Positions 1 through 12,600 of a stretch of 64,000 nucleotides of DNA are shown piece by piece. The notes under the pieces were generated by a model, which saw nothing but the letters and a program-made list of their open reading frames with translations, did no database searches and had not been told where the DNA came from. The position numbers and the translations under genes were made by a program. This stretch comes from Catenaria anguillulae PL171. Taxonomy: Eukaryota > Blastocladiomycota > Blastocladiomycetes > Blastocladiales > Catenariaceae. How positions within the stretch are numbered: the first letter of the stretch is position 1; every line of letters starts with the position of its first letter. The stretch lies in NCBI GenBank assembly GCA_002102555.1, contig MCFL01000003.1, positions 1,099,389 through 1,163,388 of the forward strand, read 5' to 3'.

Positions 1-194
1 TCATGATCTTTTGTTGTTGACCAATCAAGCGTCGTATTATTCGTCTTTCATCTCATCATTTCCTCGTGCCTATTGCGTGACTGTTTCTACGTTGGATCCT
101 TCTTCCTTTCTCAAAACCATGCTTCGAAAGAGCAACGCATAATAAATTGCAAGAGAAGTCAATACGATAAACAGACCAGGCAACACCAACTCAT

Positions 195-3100
195 TCACAC
201 GTCCATGCGCGCCCGCTTCGTCGCTGGCGGCGTTCCGCTGCCTCCTGCTGGACCCCCATCCGATTCCCCATCGTCATCGTCACTAATCACCGCAAACAAC
301 CTTGAACGTGGGACGGAACTTGCAATGGACTGCGTCGCGGCACGCAACACGGCAAGTTTGGCCGCAAATGAATCGTCCTCGTCATCGGCAGCAACGTCTC
401 CAAGCGGAATCGTGCCAACATCCTCGTCGTCATCTGCACTCTGCGCCGCATCGGCATCCGAGTCCTCGTCCTCGGATGGCAGTAACCGGCGTGGACGTTG
501 AGGCCGTTTCAGTTTGCGCGAGAAAGTGAGTTTCCTTTCCGCCATGCCCGCCCCACCATCCGATTCGTCATCGGCATCCGTGTCCGATTGCGGCAAACTA
601 TCGTCGGCATCCGACTGCGACCCTTGGCAGCTCGCGCCCTTGCGCGATTTCCGCACCGCAACTGCCTTCTTGTTTGTCTTGGCCGCATCCTTGACCGCGA
701 CCGACGGCGTCTTCTCCTTCATCATGGCCTCGTGCAACATCTTCGTCCGCTCCCGCCGATCATCCTCCCGCTTATAAAAGTCGGAATCGTCCTCGCCTTC
801 CAGCATTTCGTCGGAATCGTACACAAACGCAGCCGATTTCGCATTGGCCTCCTTCTTGGACATGCGCTTTTTCTTAGGCACCTCCTCGTCGGGATCCTCG
901 TCGCTGTCCGGCTGGCGCTCCTTCTTGCGCCTCGGCTTGCGTGGCCGCTTGGCCTTGAGCAGCTTGTACGCGGGCTTGTTGTTGTGCTTGATCGGGTCGT
1001 CGCGAGCGTCAATGATCCACGCAATCATGTTGTCGAGGTCTTCGCCAGAGATGGACCCGGGGGCAACAACCGATTCGAGAACAGACCCGGTTTCGGCGTC
1101 AGGCGTACCGTCCAACTTGATGAGGTGCATGCCGAGCGACTTGACCAGCAAACGCATTTCTTTGATGGTGATATCCGAAGGTGGAATGGACAGCATGACG
1201 TCGGAGAATGGTTGCTCTTGATCCACGCTGCCATCGCGGTCGACGTCGGGCTCGGCCTCATCCTGATCGTTGCCCGACTTCGTACGCTTTCGGAGCTGCG
1301 CCAACTTGGTCAACGTTGCGAGCAAGCGGTCCAACACTGGCCTCGACTCTTCGCGTACAAGCAAAGCGCTCACTGCAATTTGCACTTCCATCTTGCGGGA
1401 AAATCCGGGCCTGACTTCAAGCTCTACGTCCGAATCCCATGTGGGCGGTCCAGCTTCTTGACGCGCGCGACCAGACCGAGTCGAGGACGAGGGTGCGGGG
1501 AGGCGGCCAGTCACGAGACGCTCCAGATCCGACTTTGTGTGCGGGAACAAAATGTCGATGCCCATGAGTGGGTAGGCTTCGAAACACGCAAAGAACTTGT
1601 TGAGAATCAAGCGGAGAAGCGCTACGAGTTTGGGAACAACGGACACGGCCGTATGGCCGCTACCCGCCAACGAGCTGGGCTCCTTCTTGACCGCGTGCTT
1701 CGACGACAAAGGGCGAGCCGACGAGGACGAATTTGACAAGGAGCGCTTGCGCTTACTCTGGTTGACCAACCGATTGACGTCCTTGTTGTGGAGCACGACG
1801 TGGAACATGTTGAGGTAATGCAGTTGGAAGAAGAGGGCATACTGCTCCCGATGCACAGCAATACGATACACCATCTTTGTCACAGCGTACACTTGGTCGG
1901 GTGTCAGCTCGGCCAGCCGCGACAACAGAAGCATGTACTTGTCAACCACTGCGTCGTTGCAAAACAACGCCTCGACATTGGCAAATGACATGTCCTTTTC
2001 GACAAACTGCTTTTCCTTGGACTCGGTTTCCGGCTCCGGATCCTCCACATCATGCGCAATTAATTCCTCTGCATCGCCATCCTTGCGCCCGGCCGCCGCT
2101 CGCCCGCCCTTGCGTTTCGCTTGACGGACAGTCAACGATTCCTTGCCCAATGCCGAAATATGCATTTCCATGGCCTTGAGCATGACGTGGACCACGCTGA
2201 CGAGCGCGACCAGATGCCGCCACGACTGTTGCTTGAACGCACGGAATAGCTGAACAAACATGTCCAAATGATGGCGCTCGTAGTACAGATTGTCAAGAAT
2301 GTTGACTGCGAGATCCTTGATGTCGTCGTCCTTGCTGGTACGCATGAGCTGCGCAGTCAACAAGAACTCGCGCAAGCATTCCAGCGCCATGTGTAATCGT
2401 GAAGGTTGCTGTTCGTCGACGGCGGCGCGAATGTTTTTAATGAGAAACAGCATGCCATGGACGTTGGCAATGGAACTGAGGAGATTGACATTGTGCGTGT
2501 CGTGATTGAGCCGCTGGAACTCGAAAAAGAATTGAATGAGGTACATGAGTTGGATTGGATCTTCGTCACGGACGTGGGTGCGCTCGGCGTCCATGTCACG
2601 CTTGGCGGACGAGATGAGCGGGTCAAAAGCGGTTGCGAGGAATGAGCAGGCAAGGTTGCGGAGAAGCTGGGCGTATTCAGAATTGGTGACGCTCGTTGGA
2701 GCGTTGATGAGGGTGCTCTCAATGGCGTTGGTCGTTGACACATCGCCTTTCCCGAAACGCGAGCGAGGGCGGTTCTTTTGCTTGGCAGAGTTGACGGCAT
2801 CAACAGTGGCCTCGATTCCTCGAACAAACAAGCGAGCATTTCCCTATTTGATGGCCGTCATGGTACGGTTTGAGTGCAGCAAATCAGGTGATGTACATGG
2901 GCTGCAAACAAAACGTACACCCTGGACAACAGTGAAATTGGCCGCGAACCGAGAATGACGAGGTCTTGGGGCGATTCGGCTCGTATTCTCTTTCTCGAGG
3001 AGCGAATCAAGCAGATCGGCCTGACTCTCTGACACGGGTCTGCACAACGAGCGGGGGTTGGATGTGCAAAAGAGAAGGAAGAAAATTTCGACCAAAATCA

Positions 3101-3920
3101 TATTCCAGCTTGCATACTCGCGATCGCCAACGTTGGAAGAAGCAGCCACGAAGAACTCTAGCGCATCCAAGGAGTGCAGCTTGAATACAAGGGTTTCTTG
3201 CATCTGTGATTGCTGAAAGGTCGTTGCAGTCACATTGGGGCCAGGGGCGGGATCAGGAATGGCTAGGAGATTCCGGAACAAGTACAGTATGAGGCGAACA
3301 ATGGCATTTGTGCGCTCGTTCCGTTGACGGACTGGGACCGAGAGAAGCATCAAAAGCTGTTGGAACAGGGTGTCGATGGCGTACGATTCGACCACCACTT
3401 GCTTGTACGAGCGTTGCTGAGACAACAGTTCGGTTTTGAGGTGCTCGCCCTGGAGAGGCCATGTCAGGGGCACAAGTAACTCGATGACCGCAAACAAAAT
3501 GGCTTGATTGGCGGAGTGAGTGAGGATAATCGGGACAAGGTGATTCTGGACGAGCTGCCATTTGCCAAGCAAAAGTGCAACCGTCTTTTCTTCGTTTGCC
3601 TCGTCGTATCGCAGGAATCGCTTGACATCTCGAAGACATTCTGGAGGTTGCAAAGGAAGTGCATTGAAGCACGCTCGATGAGAATCGCTGTGTTGTTCCG
3701 TTTTCGTACTCGTACAGAGCGAAAAAATAAAACGATACAAACCAAGGCACTCGTCACCCGGAACGTATCTCGATGCAAGAGAGCCGTCAGCTGCAAGGGA
3801 GTCTTCGAACCCGCCAATTGCGGCAGTGAGCGAGAGGAGGTGTGACTCGAGCAATGCCGTTGCTGATTGGGTTGCGGCCACTGCGTCCGGTGACGGTTCA
3901 GTCGAGTGTTCGTCTGCCAT
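195..3920 (-). CDS. TOF1: Timeless/Tof1/Swi1 replication fork protection protein
   Basis: Nuclear scaffold of the fork protection complex (with Tipin/Csm3), which couples helicase and polymerase and supports the S-phase checkpoint. Two exons are inferred. Exon 1 begins at ATG 3920. The intron is about 2844-2918 (GTACGT donor, AATAG acceptor) and keeps one frame, giving about 1,215 residues, close to human Timeless (about 1,200). The N-terminal third carries the Timeless signature: FLRYDE, then LVQNHLVPI, then a helical stretch ending in RHSRF, a hallmark segment of the family. The middle is helical repeat. The C-terminal third alternates acidic and lysine/arginine-rich blocks, including AFVYDSDE followed by DFYKRE, resembling the acidic tails of Tof1/Swi1. 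The gene is transcribed away from the uncertain gene upstream. The assignment is strong; only the exact intron edges are uncertain. Confidence 0.9.
2844..2918 (-). other. Intron of the Timeless gene
   Basis: 75-nt intron with GTACGT at the 5' splice site and AATAG at the 3' site, interrupting the conserved region just after RHSRF. It contains an in-frame stop, so it must be removed to give the long product. Typical in size for this locus. Confidence 0.65.
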
Positions 3921-4158
3921 AGTCGATAGATCTTGTGGTAGCTAGCGGGGTATGCTATTTCATCAAGTGCATGACATTAGGTGTCCATCGAATTAGATGT
4001 CAAGCGTTATCATTTCCACTCGCGGTGCTCTTTTGACAATAGACTGCGATCACAGGTCGACGTGTGTGAGACGACGTGAGACCACCGATCATTCCTTTCA
4101 GTGTTGGCGTGCATGATTAGAGAGGGGCCTGGTGTGAAAAGACGTATGTGTCAATAAG

Positions 4159-4189
<31 letters not shown>

Positions 4190-4191
4190 AT
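3921..4191. other. Intergenic region with A28 tract
   Basis: Sequence upstream of the Timeless start. It holds an uninterrupted run of 28 A at 4159-4186 and no convincing reading frame. The A tract could be a retroposon tail or simple slippage; no clear target duplication flanks it. Confidence 0.6.
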
Positions 4192-5644
4192 TCAATACGC
4201 AGGTACTGCATCATGTTCAAAAGTCGAAACTTGAAGCCAAACAGGAAAAATTATACCGCTGTAAATTGTGTGTGGCAGCCGAATCTGATACAGCTGGCTC
4301 CGCGCATGGTGGGTGGTATTAGGTGCCCGTTTGGCCTGCTGTGATTGCTGAGCAAGGAGGAACGCCGGCGCCTGCGATTGGCCAAAGAGTTGTGGGGGAA
4401 AGACGGAAGCTGGAAACCTTGCATTCCCACTGGACCCTGAACCAGTACCAGCTGTGGGAACATCGAACATGGGCTGGGATGGATAAAGATTTGTGGAGAA
4501 GCGTGTGATGACGCTTGAACTAGCCGGGGTGTGCGAGTAGGTTGCTTAAGGCGGAGGGGCATACAGAGATACAGTGGTGTTGAAGGGTATCGAGGAGGTT
4601 GAAGAGGCGAAAATGCAACGTGACTGCGAATTGGTATACGCTTCCTCAGGAAGCCAGTCATTGCCTTTTGGGAGAGGCATTTGCACATCATCGTGGGAAG
4701 AAACGGAAGGAGGACTGGGTTCCTTGCTAGGAGACAAAGGCGCCGGCGAGTCGGCTCAGCGACAGGAGCTGTGAGAGCGTTGAGCTCGCACGACCAAGAT
4801 AGTCTTCGTCAAGTTGTTGATCACCTGGTCTACAGCTTGAAAAGATTCGTTTAGATGTTTACCTACTTCCGGCAACTATCACTCTTTGTGACAGTCAGTG
4901 GGCACGCTGGGAATACGAGATGATGCGTACGAATGAAGCGGAATCTCAATCCGTATCGGGCGAAGTTGAGACGTGAAAAGCGATGCTTCCTGGTTGCTGA
5001 AATCACCATCTCTGCGACTGGCGAATTCTCTCGGTGCCGCGGTGTCGGGGTTGGCGCCGTTGGCCGGGCTTGGCTGATGTCGAACCAGACGGCAATCTCC
5101 CGGCCGGAGCAAGTTCGTGTCGAATATAAGCAGCAGCCTGGGCGGAAGAAGATGTGTTCCTGGAATCTGGCGGCGAAGAATAAGGGGTGTATCGTGGCAG
5201 CTTCCCAGACCTACCCGTGACGTTGCGAGACTGTTGCCGATGCGCCGTTGCTCGATTTTGTAGAATGGTGGACCTCATCGGTGGGTAGCCTTGTGGTACT
5301 TTTGCCTTTCGGCTCCAATAATGTCTTCTGCACATCAGGAACAAGGGAACGGGCCCCCGCCCGAGTTCTGAAGGACCCAAAGACATGTGCAGCTGCGCTT
5401 TGGTGAATCGGAGCAGGCGTGCACGATGAGGCCGACCTCGACATTGTGGTGCATGAGAGTGGTTCGGAATGTGGCATTTTCTGCTTGCTGGGAGTGAGGC
5501 GATTCGATTGCTTTGGCAACACAGAGCCTTATTGATCTTCCATTTGACTGCGTACATACTTAAGAATCTGTGTTCACTTACACATGGTGTGAGACCAGTC
5601 AAGCGTGATGATCGGCGTGGGTCGGTGCCTTCAAGTTGAGACAT
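4192..5644 (-). CDS. Putative low-complexity multi-exon protein, function unknown
   Basis: I do not recognise this gene. A possible start is ATG 5644, reading MSQLEGTDPRRSSRL. A good GTAAGT donor follows at 5581 and an AATAAG acceptor near 5528, giving an intron of about 54 nt. Downstream, short minus-strand open stretches rich in Ser, Pro, Thr and Gln succeed one another in different frames: about 5211-5520, 4879-5112, 4546-4737 and 4192-4470. This is the pattern of a disordered protein cut by small introns. No domain is visible and I could not fix the exon chain. It could instead be noncoding, or an untranslated region of a neighbour. Transcript data would decide. Confidence 0.3.
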
Positions 5645-5902
5645 GATGGCGTTGCCAAACAACCACGCCACACTGCACAAGTGCGGCTCATCGGGTCATT
5701 GTGCAATCTTTCGTCTTGACCTTCTTGACTGCGCATGCGCATGGATCGACGTTACTTCCCATTCATTACACATGGTATTGCCGGCCAAGGGTCTGACAGC
5801 TCAACGACCCCAGAACTCACAGCCACATGTGAATGGCAATCAATGCAACCGCGCTCTTGACTCCTCGTGAGACATCCTTTCTTCCCACGTCCGCTGCATG
5901 GA
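5645..5902. promoter_or_regulatory. Intergenic promoter region of the ThrE/Prm10 gene
   Basis: About 260 bases between the putative minus-strand gene and the plus-strand transporter. A short upstream reading frame starts with ATG at 5833 and overlaps the main start in another frame, so it could lower translation of the main frame. No TATA box stands out. Confidence 0.35.
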
Positions 5903-8096
5903 ATGACCGTCACCAACGCCGCGATGACCGCACCCGATCAGCTGACGACGGCGGCCCATGTCCATGTCGACGAGGCCAGCAACACAAACTTATCCCGGCC
6001 GTCGTCCCCGATGCCAGCGCTCGTCGTTGACACGGCCCCCCGCCTCCGTGAGTCTCTCGCTGCTTGGCCGCCGTCAGTGTCCCCATCTTGTTCTCCATCC
6101 CCGTCCCCGTGCATCGACCGTCCTGGCTCCAGTGCCTCGTACTACAGCCATTTGCTGCACCACACACCCGACGATGCGCCAACCATTCGAGCTACATCGC
6201 CTTTTCATGCCACTCTGCCGCACAGCCGCCTCACAACGTCCTCAAACGTCATCGCTCCTGCATCAGGGCCGACCTCAACGACGCAGCAGCAATTGACTCC
6301 TCCTCCTGGATACAATTCCATCTCGGGGCATAACTCCTGCAACAATGTCTCTCCCTCGCCGCTCAACCTGTCTCCGAACAGCAGCCCCCTTCCTTCAGCC
6401 CCAATTTCGATTGCGCCACCGCTTGCTCCTTCGGCTTTGGACATGACCAACCGTGGTGACCTCAATACGTCTCCTCTGTTTTCCAACGTGGTCAACATGA
6501 ACCGGTCACGATTCCCAACAGCGGCCTACTTTCCTCAAGATGCCGCCGGTTTGGTCCCTCCCGAGCAACTTGCACACTACAATCAAGCAAAGGCATTTGT
6601 TATGAAACTTGGGCGGGCATTGTTTTCGTTTGGTCTGCCATCCTTTCGTCTGGAGACGGATCTGGGCAAAGCAGCTGCGGCTCTTGGGCTGACGGCTTCG
6701 TTTGGCGTACTGCCATCATCGCTTCAGGCATGTTTCGAGCATCCTTGGGGATTGTCCGAGGCAACGATGGTCAACTTGTCGTTTGGCATTGACGTCGGTA
6801 GGGACTCTAGTTGTTTTTTCTCACTGGATTGACGAGATTCACAAGTTTTTCCCGCTCTTTTATCTGAACAGGTCGTCTCTTCCTCACCAACCAGCTCCTT
6901 GGGCGTCTTTCTCGGGGAGACATCGACTTGGAACAGGCCACGGCGTTGCTGGAAGACATTATCCAGAACGGTAATTTCTTTAGCCGCCCATGGATCCTCT
7001 TTGCCTTCACGATTGGCAGTTTTGCAGGCGCTCCCTTGGCATTTGACGGGGGTTGGCTCGATGCGATTGCATCGGCGGTGCTTGGCTTTATTGTCGGTGG
7101 AATGAATCTGGCCATGGCCGCAACACCGCTTGGGCCCCTGTTCGAGTTTAGTGCCTCGTTTGTGGTGGGATTCTTCACGCTGGCGGCACAGACATGGGTA
7201 TCCGATGCCATTTGCTTCAAGGCTACTGCCTTGTCTGCGCTCCTGGTCCCATTGCCCGGACTATGGATTAGCACTTCATGTACGTCCGCGCTGCTTTTGC
7301 AAAATGTTTTTTTTTTTTTTTTTTTTTTTGTTCCCCACTCATCCAATCCATTGGTCATGCCACAGTCATCGAAATCAGCTCACGTCAAATTGTCTCTGGC
7401 ACATCCCGCCTCTGGTGGGCATTCATGATCGCTTTTCAACTTGCTCTCGGCCTCTCTCTCGGATTCGGCGCCTACTCTGCTCTGGTTCCTGCGGCTTCGA
7501 TGCGGCCTGCCGCCATGCAGTGCAAAGCAAGCCTGGTCCAATGTGGGCACCCTTGTTCCTGCCCATGATTTCGTTTTCGCTCAACGTGCTCTTGAATGCA
7601 CATTTGCGTCAATTTTTGCCCATGACCATTTCAACTGTGGTCTCTTATGTCTTGTTCTTTTTGTGCACGCTTGGTGGGTTCACGTTGGAAACAACATCGC
7701 TGCTCGTGTCGTTTGTGATTGGGTGGGATCCAATGTGTATTCGGTGTGTATGGAGGGGGAAGTGTTGAGACGATGCTGGTATGTTGATTGCAGTCCCGCC
7801 CCTTGTGCTAAAGTCTTGCTGTATCACTTGTGGGGTAAATGTTCTGACTCTTACACTGCCCTGCAACACAGACTGGAATCATGCTTCTCGTCCCGGGCAG
7901 CGTCGCTACTCGTTACACGGTAAGCTTGCTTGACTCGCGGGTGGCCAGCGCGATGAATTCAGGAATCGAGGTCGCAGCACGCTTCATTGCTGTGGCACTG
8001 GCCATTTCCGTCGGCCAAATCGCGGCTCGCATTGTGGATGGCGTGGATATTCAGCTGGAACCAAGGAGAGACTCTTACCAAATGAGGTCAATGTAG
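5903..8096 (+). CDS. ThrE/Prm10-family membrane transporter
   Basis: Multi-pass membrane protein of the threonine/serine exporter family, which includes yeast pheromone-regulated Prm10. Start ATG 5903 (MTVTNAAMTAP). Residues 1 to about 210 form a Ser/Pro-rich, probably cytosolic tail. The ThrE domain follows: FSFGLPSFRLETDL, then LGVTASFGVLPSS-type sequence and LSFGIDVG, then hydrophobic helices. The last exon contains MLLVPGS, matching the PG-containing helix of the second ThrE half. Introns are inferred at 6798-6871, 7280-7365 (containing T23) and about 7748-7871. The reading frame changes near 7,490-7,540; a 47-nt intron (GTTCCT...GCAAG) would fix this, but an indel is also possible. The substrate cannot be read from sequence. 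Confidence 0.85.
7280..7365 (+). other. ThrE/Prm10 intron with T23 tract
   Basis: Intron with donor GTACGT and acceptor CCACAG. It holds a run of 23 T at 7307-7329, an unusually long polypyrimidine stretch lying mid-intron rather than next to the acceptor. Prone to length variation. Confidence 0.7.
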
Positions 8097-8451
8097 CTTT
8101 TCGCAGGACCGAATTCTTTTTTGCTCACTTCTCTCGTTCAGAGTTCTCGTTCAGTTATTTTAGTTTTACATACCGTTTTGCGTGATAATTACTATGATTT
8201 TGAACATACACACACTCAATTCCCACGTTCGACGTCAAGTGTATTCAGTGGTCGGAAAGTACAAGATGAGATGGTCAAGTCAACAGGGAAACGAAAAGGG
8301 ATTGCAAACAAGCGTGGCGAATCTATCAGTGAAACAGGAACGGTTGGGGGAGAAAAAAGCAAGTCGGGCAACCAAACAACATGGACAAGGAGAGCAAGGG
8401 AATCTAGAGGAGGAATCGTGTAAAGCAAAGGCACCAACAACCGCCATCAAC
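8097..8451. other. Convergent intergenic region
   Basis: About 355 bases between the ends of two convergent genes. AT-rich at its left edge. No gene, RNA or repeat is recognised. Confidence 0.5.
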
Positions 8452-9562
8452 TTAGACAAGAGCAACAATCCCCAAATCTGACCGGGATGGGCCAAACGAC
8501 AGCTCACTCGACGTTCGGCTTGACCGGTCGCGAGCAGCCATAGCCGGTGGGATGGAGGTTGTCACCTCAACGCTGCGGTCGGCGGATTGATTTTGGCTTC
8601 TTCGTCGTCGGACCATCACGGCGGCAAGGACGAGCACAGCAAGGGCAGCAACGACAAGGAGGCTGATTGCCCAGATAGGAAATGTGGTCGAAGGGGATGC
8701 AGGGTCGACCACCGCGCCCGTGCCAGGAGTTGCACTTGGGTCTGGCCGCGCGCTTGGGACTGGTGGTATCGTTGGTGACGGTCGAGGTACAGGAGGTTTT
8801 GGGGCGGTGGAAGCCGCAACGCGCACGGGGAATGTCGGGGCGTTGAGCCTGGCAAAGTCTCCTCGAGTGGCACCGTTTGGAGTGACTAGTAGAAGCCACT
8901 CTTGGTCCGTTGGGAGTTCAGATGGGACATCGTATGAAATGCCTGTGGTGGCGAGCTCGTTGGGCACCTGCACCTGAATTGGGCGGCAAGAGTCTGGATA
9001 GTTGGGCTTGCTGCACAGCCATATGTCGACCTGGGTGACGATGCGGAACGATGGCCACTCTGGATTCCAACGGACAAGGAGAGGCTGTCCGGGAATGAGC
9101 TCTGGCGGAGTGTCGGTCCCCAGCGGGTTGTTTGCCGGCGGTGTCGCCGTGGCTGGAGGCGAGGGATTCTGGTGCGGGATGGGCTGAACCTCTGCCATGA
9201 AAGGAAGTGGTTGGCGATGGACGGGTGAATGAAGGCTAATGCGTTGGACTAGGTCTATCTGACAAAGGCTGTTGTTTGCCTCCGACGTTGGTGAGAGGGT
9301 GGGCGAGGGACGGATTGGACGCCTGCAGTTGGCTTTGGCTCTTGTGCGGGGCCGAGGAGGAGACAAGCCGTGGTAATGCAATATAGGCCACTCTCGCTAC
9401 TAGCATGGCGTCGGTTGCATGGATGAGAGCATGTTGACGTTGGTAAGAGCCCGAGGTCGACTTAGACTGTCCTTCGTCCCAACCACTGCTGCCAAAGTTC
9501 CCAATGCTCACACGTGCACAACACAACAAATAAACAAATAAAGTCAAGTGGCGTCTGGTCAT
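8452..9562 (-). CDS. Secreted type I membrane protein with Kre9/Knh1-like domain
   Basis: Predicted surface protein. ATG 9562 opens a signal peptide (MTRRHLTLFVYLLCCA). A donor near 9513 and an acceptor near 9192 join it to a mature start beginning QVQPIPHQ. After a Pro-rich linker comes a domain of about 95 residues with LLVRWNPEW, a VDIWLC strand and EWLLLVTPNG, resembling the Kre9/Knh1 N-terminal beta-sandwich found in fungal wall-glucan and GPI proteins. A Pro/Ser/Thr stem follows, then one transmembrane helix (FPIWAISLLVVAALAVLVLA) stopped by RRRR, and a short Ser-rich cytosolic tail. The intron of about 320 nt is long for this locus, so a small extra exon is possible. The overall architecture is clear; the family name is an inference from motif spacing. 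Confidence 0.6.
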
Positions 9563-9688
9563 TTCATCACCTAAAGCCACGCACGTTCCCGACTCTGATC
9601 AAGCTGTGGACGTTGATTACAACCATTCATGTCATGCACATTGACTGACACAAGAATTGGACTAGTTCAGAACCGCCCCGCTTTCCCC

Positions 9689-12600
9689 TCACCCAATCAA
9701 AAACACCCAATCTTGAGCCTGAAGGATCGTCCTTGGTGATGGACAAACAAAGACGGACCGGAACCCTTGGCGCAGACGATACAAGCCAACGACGACAGCA
9801 TCTCTCTCGCTAATGAACCACTCATTTGCAGCATGCAGCGGCTGACCCACCAAATGAGCTGGAATCGCGTCCTGGTAGAGTGTACGGCCAGACCCAGGGG
9901 AATCTTGGTCGGAATCGTCCAAATCGGGCTCCGATTGCACCCAAGGGTCGGCAACTTGCAGGAGCAATCGGACAATATGGATCAGATGCGGGGAATGGTA
10001 TGCTTGGGCAACGAGCGAGTCGAGCATGCTCACCGTGAACACGTTGCCCGCACGGAATGATAGGGACCGGTGTGCTAAATCAAAAAAAAAAGAAAACGAA
10101 ATGGTTGTGAGAAGCATGACAACAAGTACGGAGTTGGGCATCATTAACGGACGTACGCAAAACTTCCTCGCCCAGCAAGAGGTCCGACTCCTTCCCAGAC
10201 GCGTCCACATCCCGTTCGGTCAGAAAAGACATGGTCTGCCGATGCACAAACTCCACAATTACAAATGTCGTTGACGGGCACAGACTTTTGACCAAAAAGA
10301 GAACCATGACCGCCGTTGAATCTTCAGTCTTGTCTGCCCTGGTTTGAGTCGACGCCGCACCCTCATCTCCGGCGTGAAGTACAGCTGTGTCGTCGGCAAG
10401 AACGATAACACGAGCAGCACGTTCGGCACCCGCACGCTTCAAGTCGCGAGCATTGAGCGGGCAACCCTTAACAAAGAAGACATGGGTTGAGCCATATATG
10501 CTTTCCAGTGCAGACCACTCTTCAGCGGGTGGAACATGGTCGCAAAGAATCACAACGGGGATCCGTTCACTAATGTGATGGCCACCGCCGTGAATCAAAG
10601 ACTCCAAAAACACGCCTAGGTTGAGTGGGAAGGCGCGATTCGTGTCGCGAGTGGCCGACACGCAAACGAGAATGTGGTCGGTGAATATATGGGCTGCCGA
10701 TGTGGTTGGCATTCGAGCGTGGAACGGAGAGCTGGGTGGGAGAGGTGGAGAGGACGGTGGCTCAGACTCGGATTCGGTCGTGGTCGCCGCGGGCGAGGCA
10801 GACAAGGCGGGTGATGATGAATGCCGACCAGATATTTCTGCAACACTTGACAAAGGAAGAGCCGTATTGGGATTGGTTTGAGTCGGGGAGCTGGCAACCA
10901 TTATCGGAGCAGAAATGCCACCGCCAGCCCTAAGGCTACTGGGCCCTTGTACGGAGTAACGACGACGCGGGGCAGCAGGAACCGAACGCGCGCCAACGTC
11001 CACAGTATGATAGCGTTGGAGTCCCAGTGCGGGGAGTCGAGTCGAGGATCTTCCACTTGAAGCACCAAGCGGACGAAAACTTGAGGCGGCAACGGTGCTT
11101 GTGCGCTTGTAGGGAAAATGCTGAAATGATGGAAAGTCGACTTGCCGCAATTTTGAGTTGGGTGACATTGCGTCGTGTGGACCTGGTGAAATTGAGACCA
11201 CAGGCTGCGCAGCTGGTGGTGGGAGCTTGGTCGGGAATCGATGGTGCGGAAGAACATAGGATGCAACACGTGAAGCACATGCCTCAGTCATGGCGATGAC
11301 ATAGAGCACTTCATCCCCATTCAGCTGGACATTTGGCGAAACAAGCCTTGGACGTGCGCCGGTATCGTCTTGGCTGCCTGCAATGACAGCAACGCCGAGA
11401 TCTCGGTACAAGTGTGCTGCAATATCAGCCATTGTGCGACCCGCAAAGCTTGGATGCGGTTGGACAACATGGACCGACATGATGGCGGATCGGTCAAACT
11501 CAAAATCGAACTCATCAACATCGAGTCCCAATTCTGAAGGAGGTGGAAACTGGCCGGGAACGGCATTGTTTGAAATGAGATAGAGAAATGTGCTATCAGG
11601 ATGCAAGTACGGAGAGGCCCGTCAGTGGCAAGTTCCAAGGGTCGTCAAAAACCAAAGAATCAAAGGATAAGAACCTGAATCCAGGACAAAGCGCCGAGCG
11701 TGCTAGAACTGCTAGCTTGAGGGCGTCAACGCAAAGGACCAGTTCCGAAAAATGGGAAAAATGTCCACGGTTTTCTGGAAGCAAGCACTGGACATAGATC
11801 GGGGAATTGGTTGCGGAAGCAATGGCCATGGAGCGCAATACATTGTCGGCATCGACTGCGTGGGACGATGTTGCGTATTTGCGAGCAAGCACAAAGCAAG
11901 CCTGAGCGTCACGCGCTTGGGCGCGACGCACCAAATCGTCCATGCTGAAGACACTTCCGCGGATCCACTGAACCCTGCGACAAATGGATGGATAACGTTA
12001 TGTTTTGGGGGCTACACGGGCGATGCTCCAGGCGTATTGATGCTGTCAGGGGCGTACCGGTGTCTGAAAGCGGGCTCGCGGAGCACTTGGGCCGTGCGCT
12101 CTGGCGGGTCATGAGGGACGAGAATGACCACTTTTGTGGTAATGGAAGATGCGTTCCCAGGCGAAAAAAACTGGCTGAGAAAGTGGCGAAGGGTAAATGT
12201 TTCCAGAGAAGCGCCGCTCCCAACCACGAGAACATGGTTTTGGCGGGGATCGTGTTGGTACGATGCATCATACTTGCTTTGGAGGTTGACAACGTGAATG
12301 ACTTGAGCGATGCCATAGGGAACGAGGGCAATACCGAGAAGAATGGTGAAAATGACCAGCAGGCGAGGGAAGACCGCATCCGGAACAACTCCCGCATCAT
12401 ATGCGATTGTCACCGCAATGAGGAATGTGAAAAAGCTGAGAAAGAAACCGTTCGACCAATGAAAAAGAGGTTACCGCCAAATCGAAAATCGCAGATGATA
12501 CACGTACAAGGCATCAAAAAAAGACAATGAATTGCCTGGTTTGAGAGCAGGCGAGTACTTGACTTCAATAATGTGCAGAGTGCTGGAGCACGCCATCATG

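Noticed and set aside
498-1736. Long plus-strand frame of 412 codons
   Set aside because: Antisense to the Timeless coding sequence; its Arg-rich composition is typical of a shadow frame and it has no domain.
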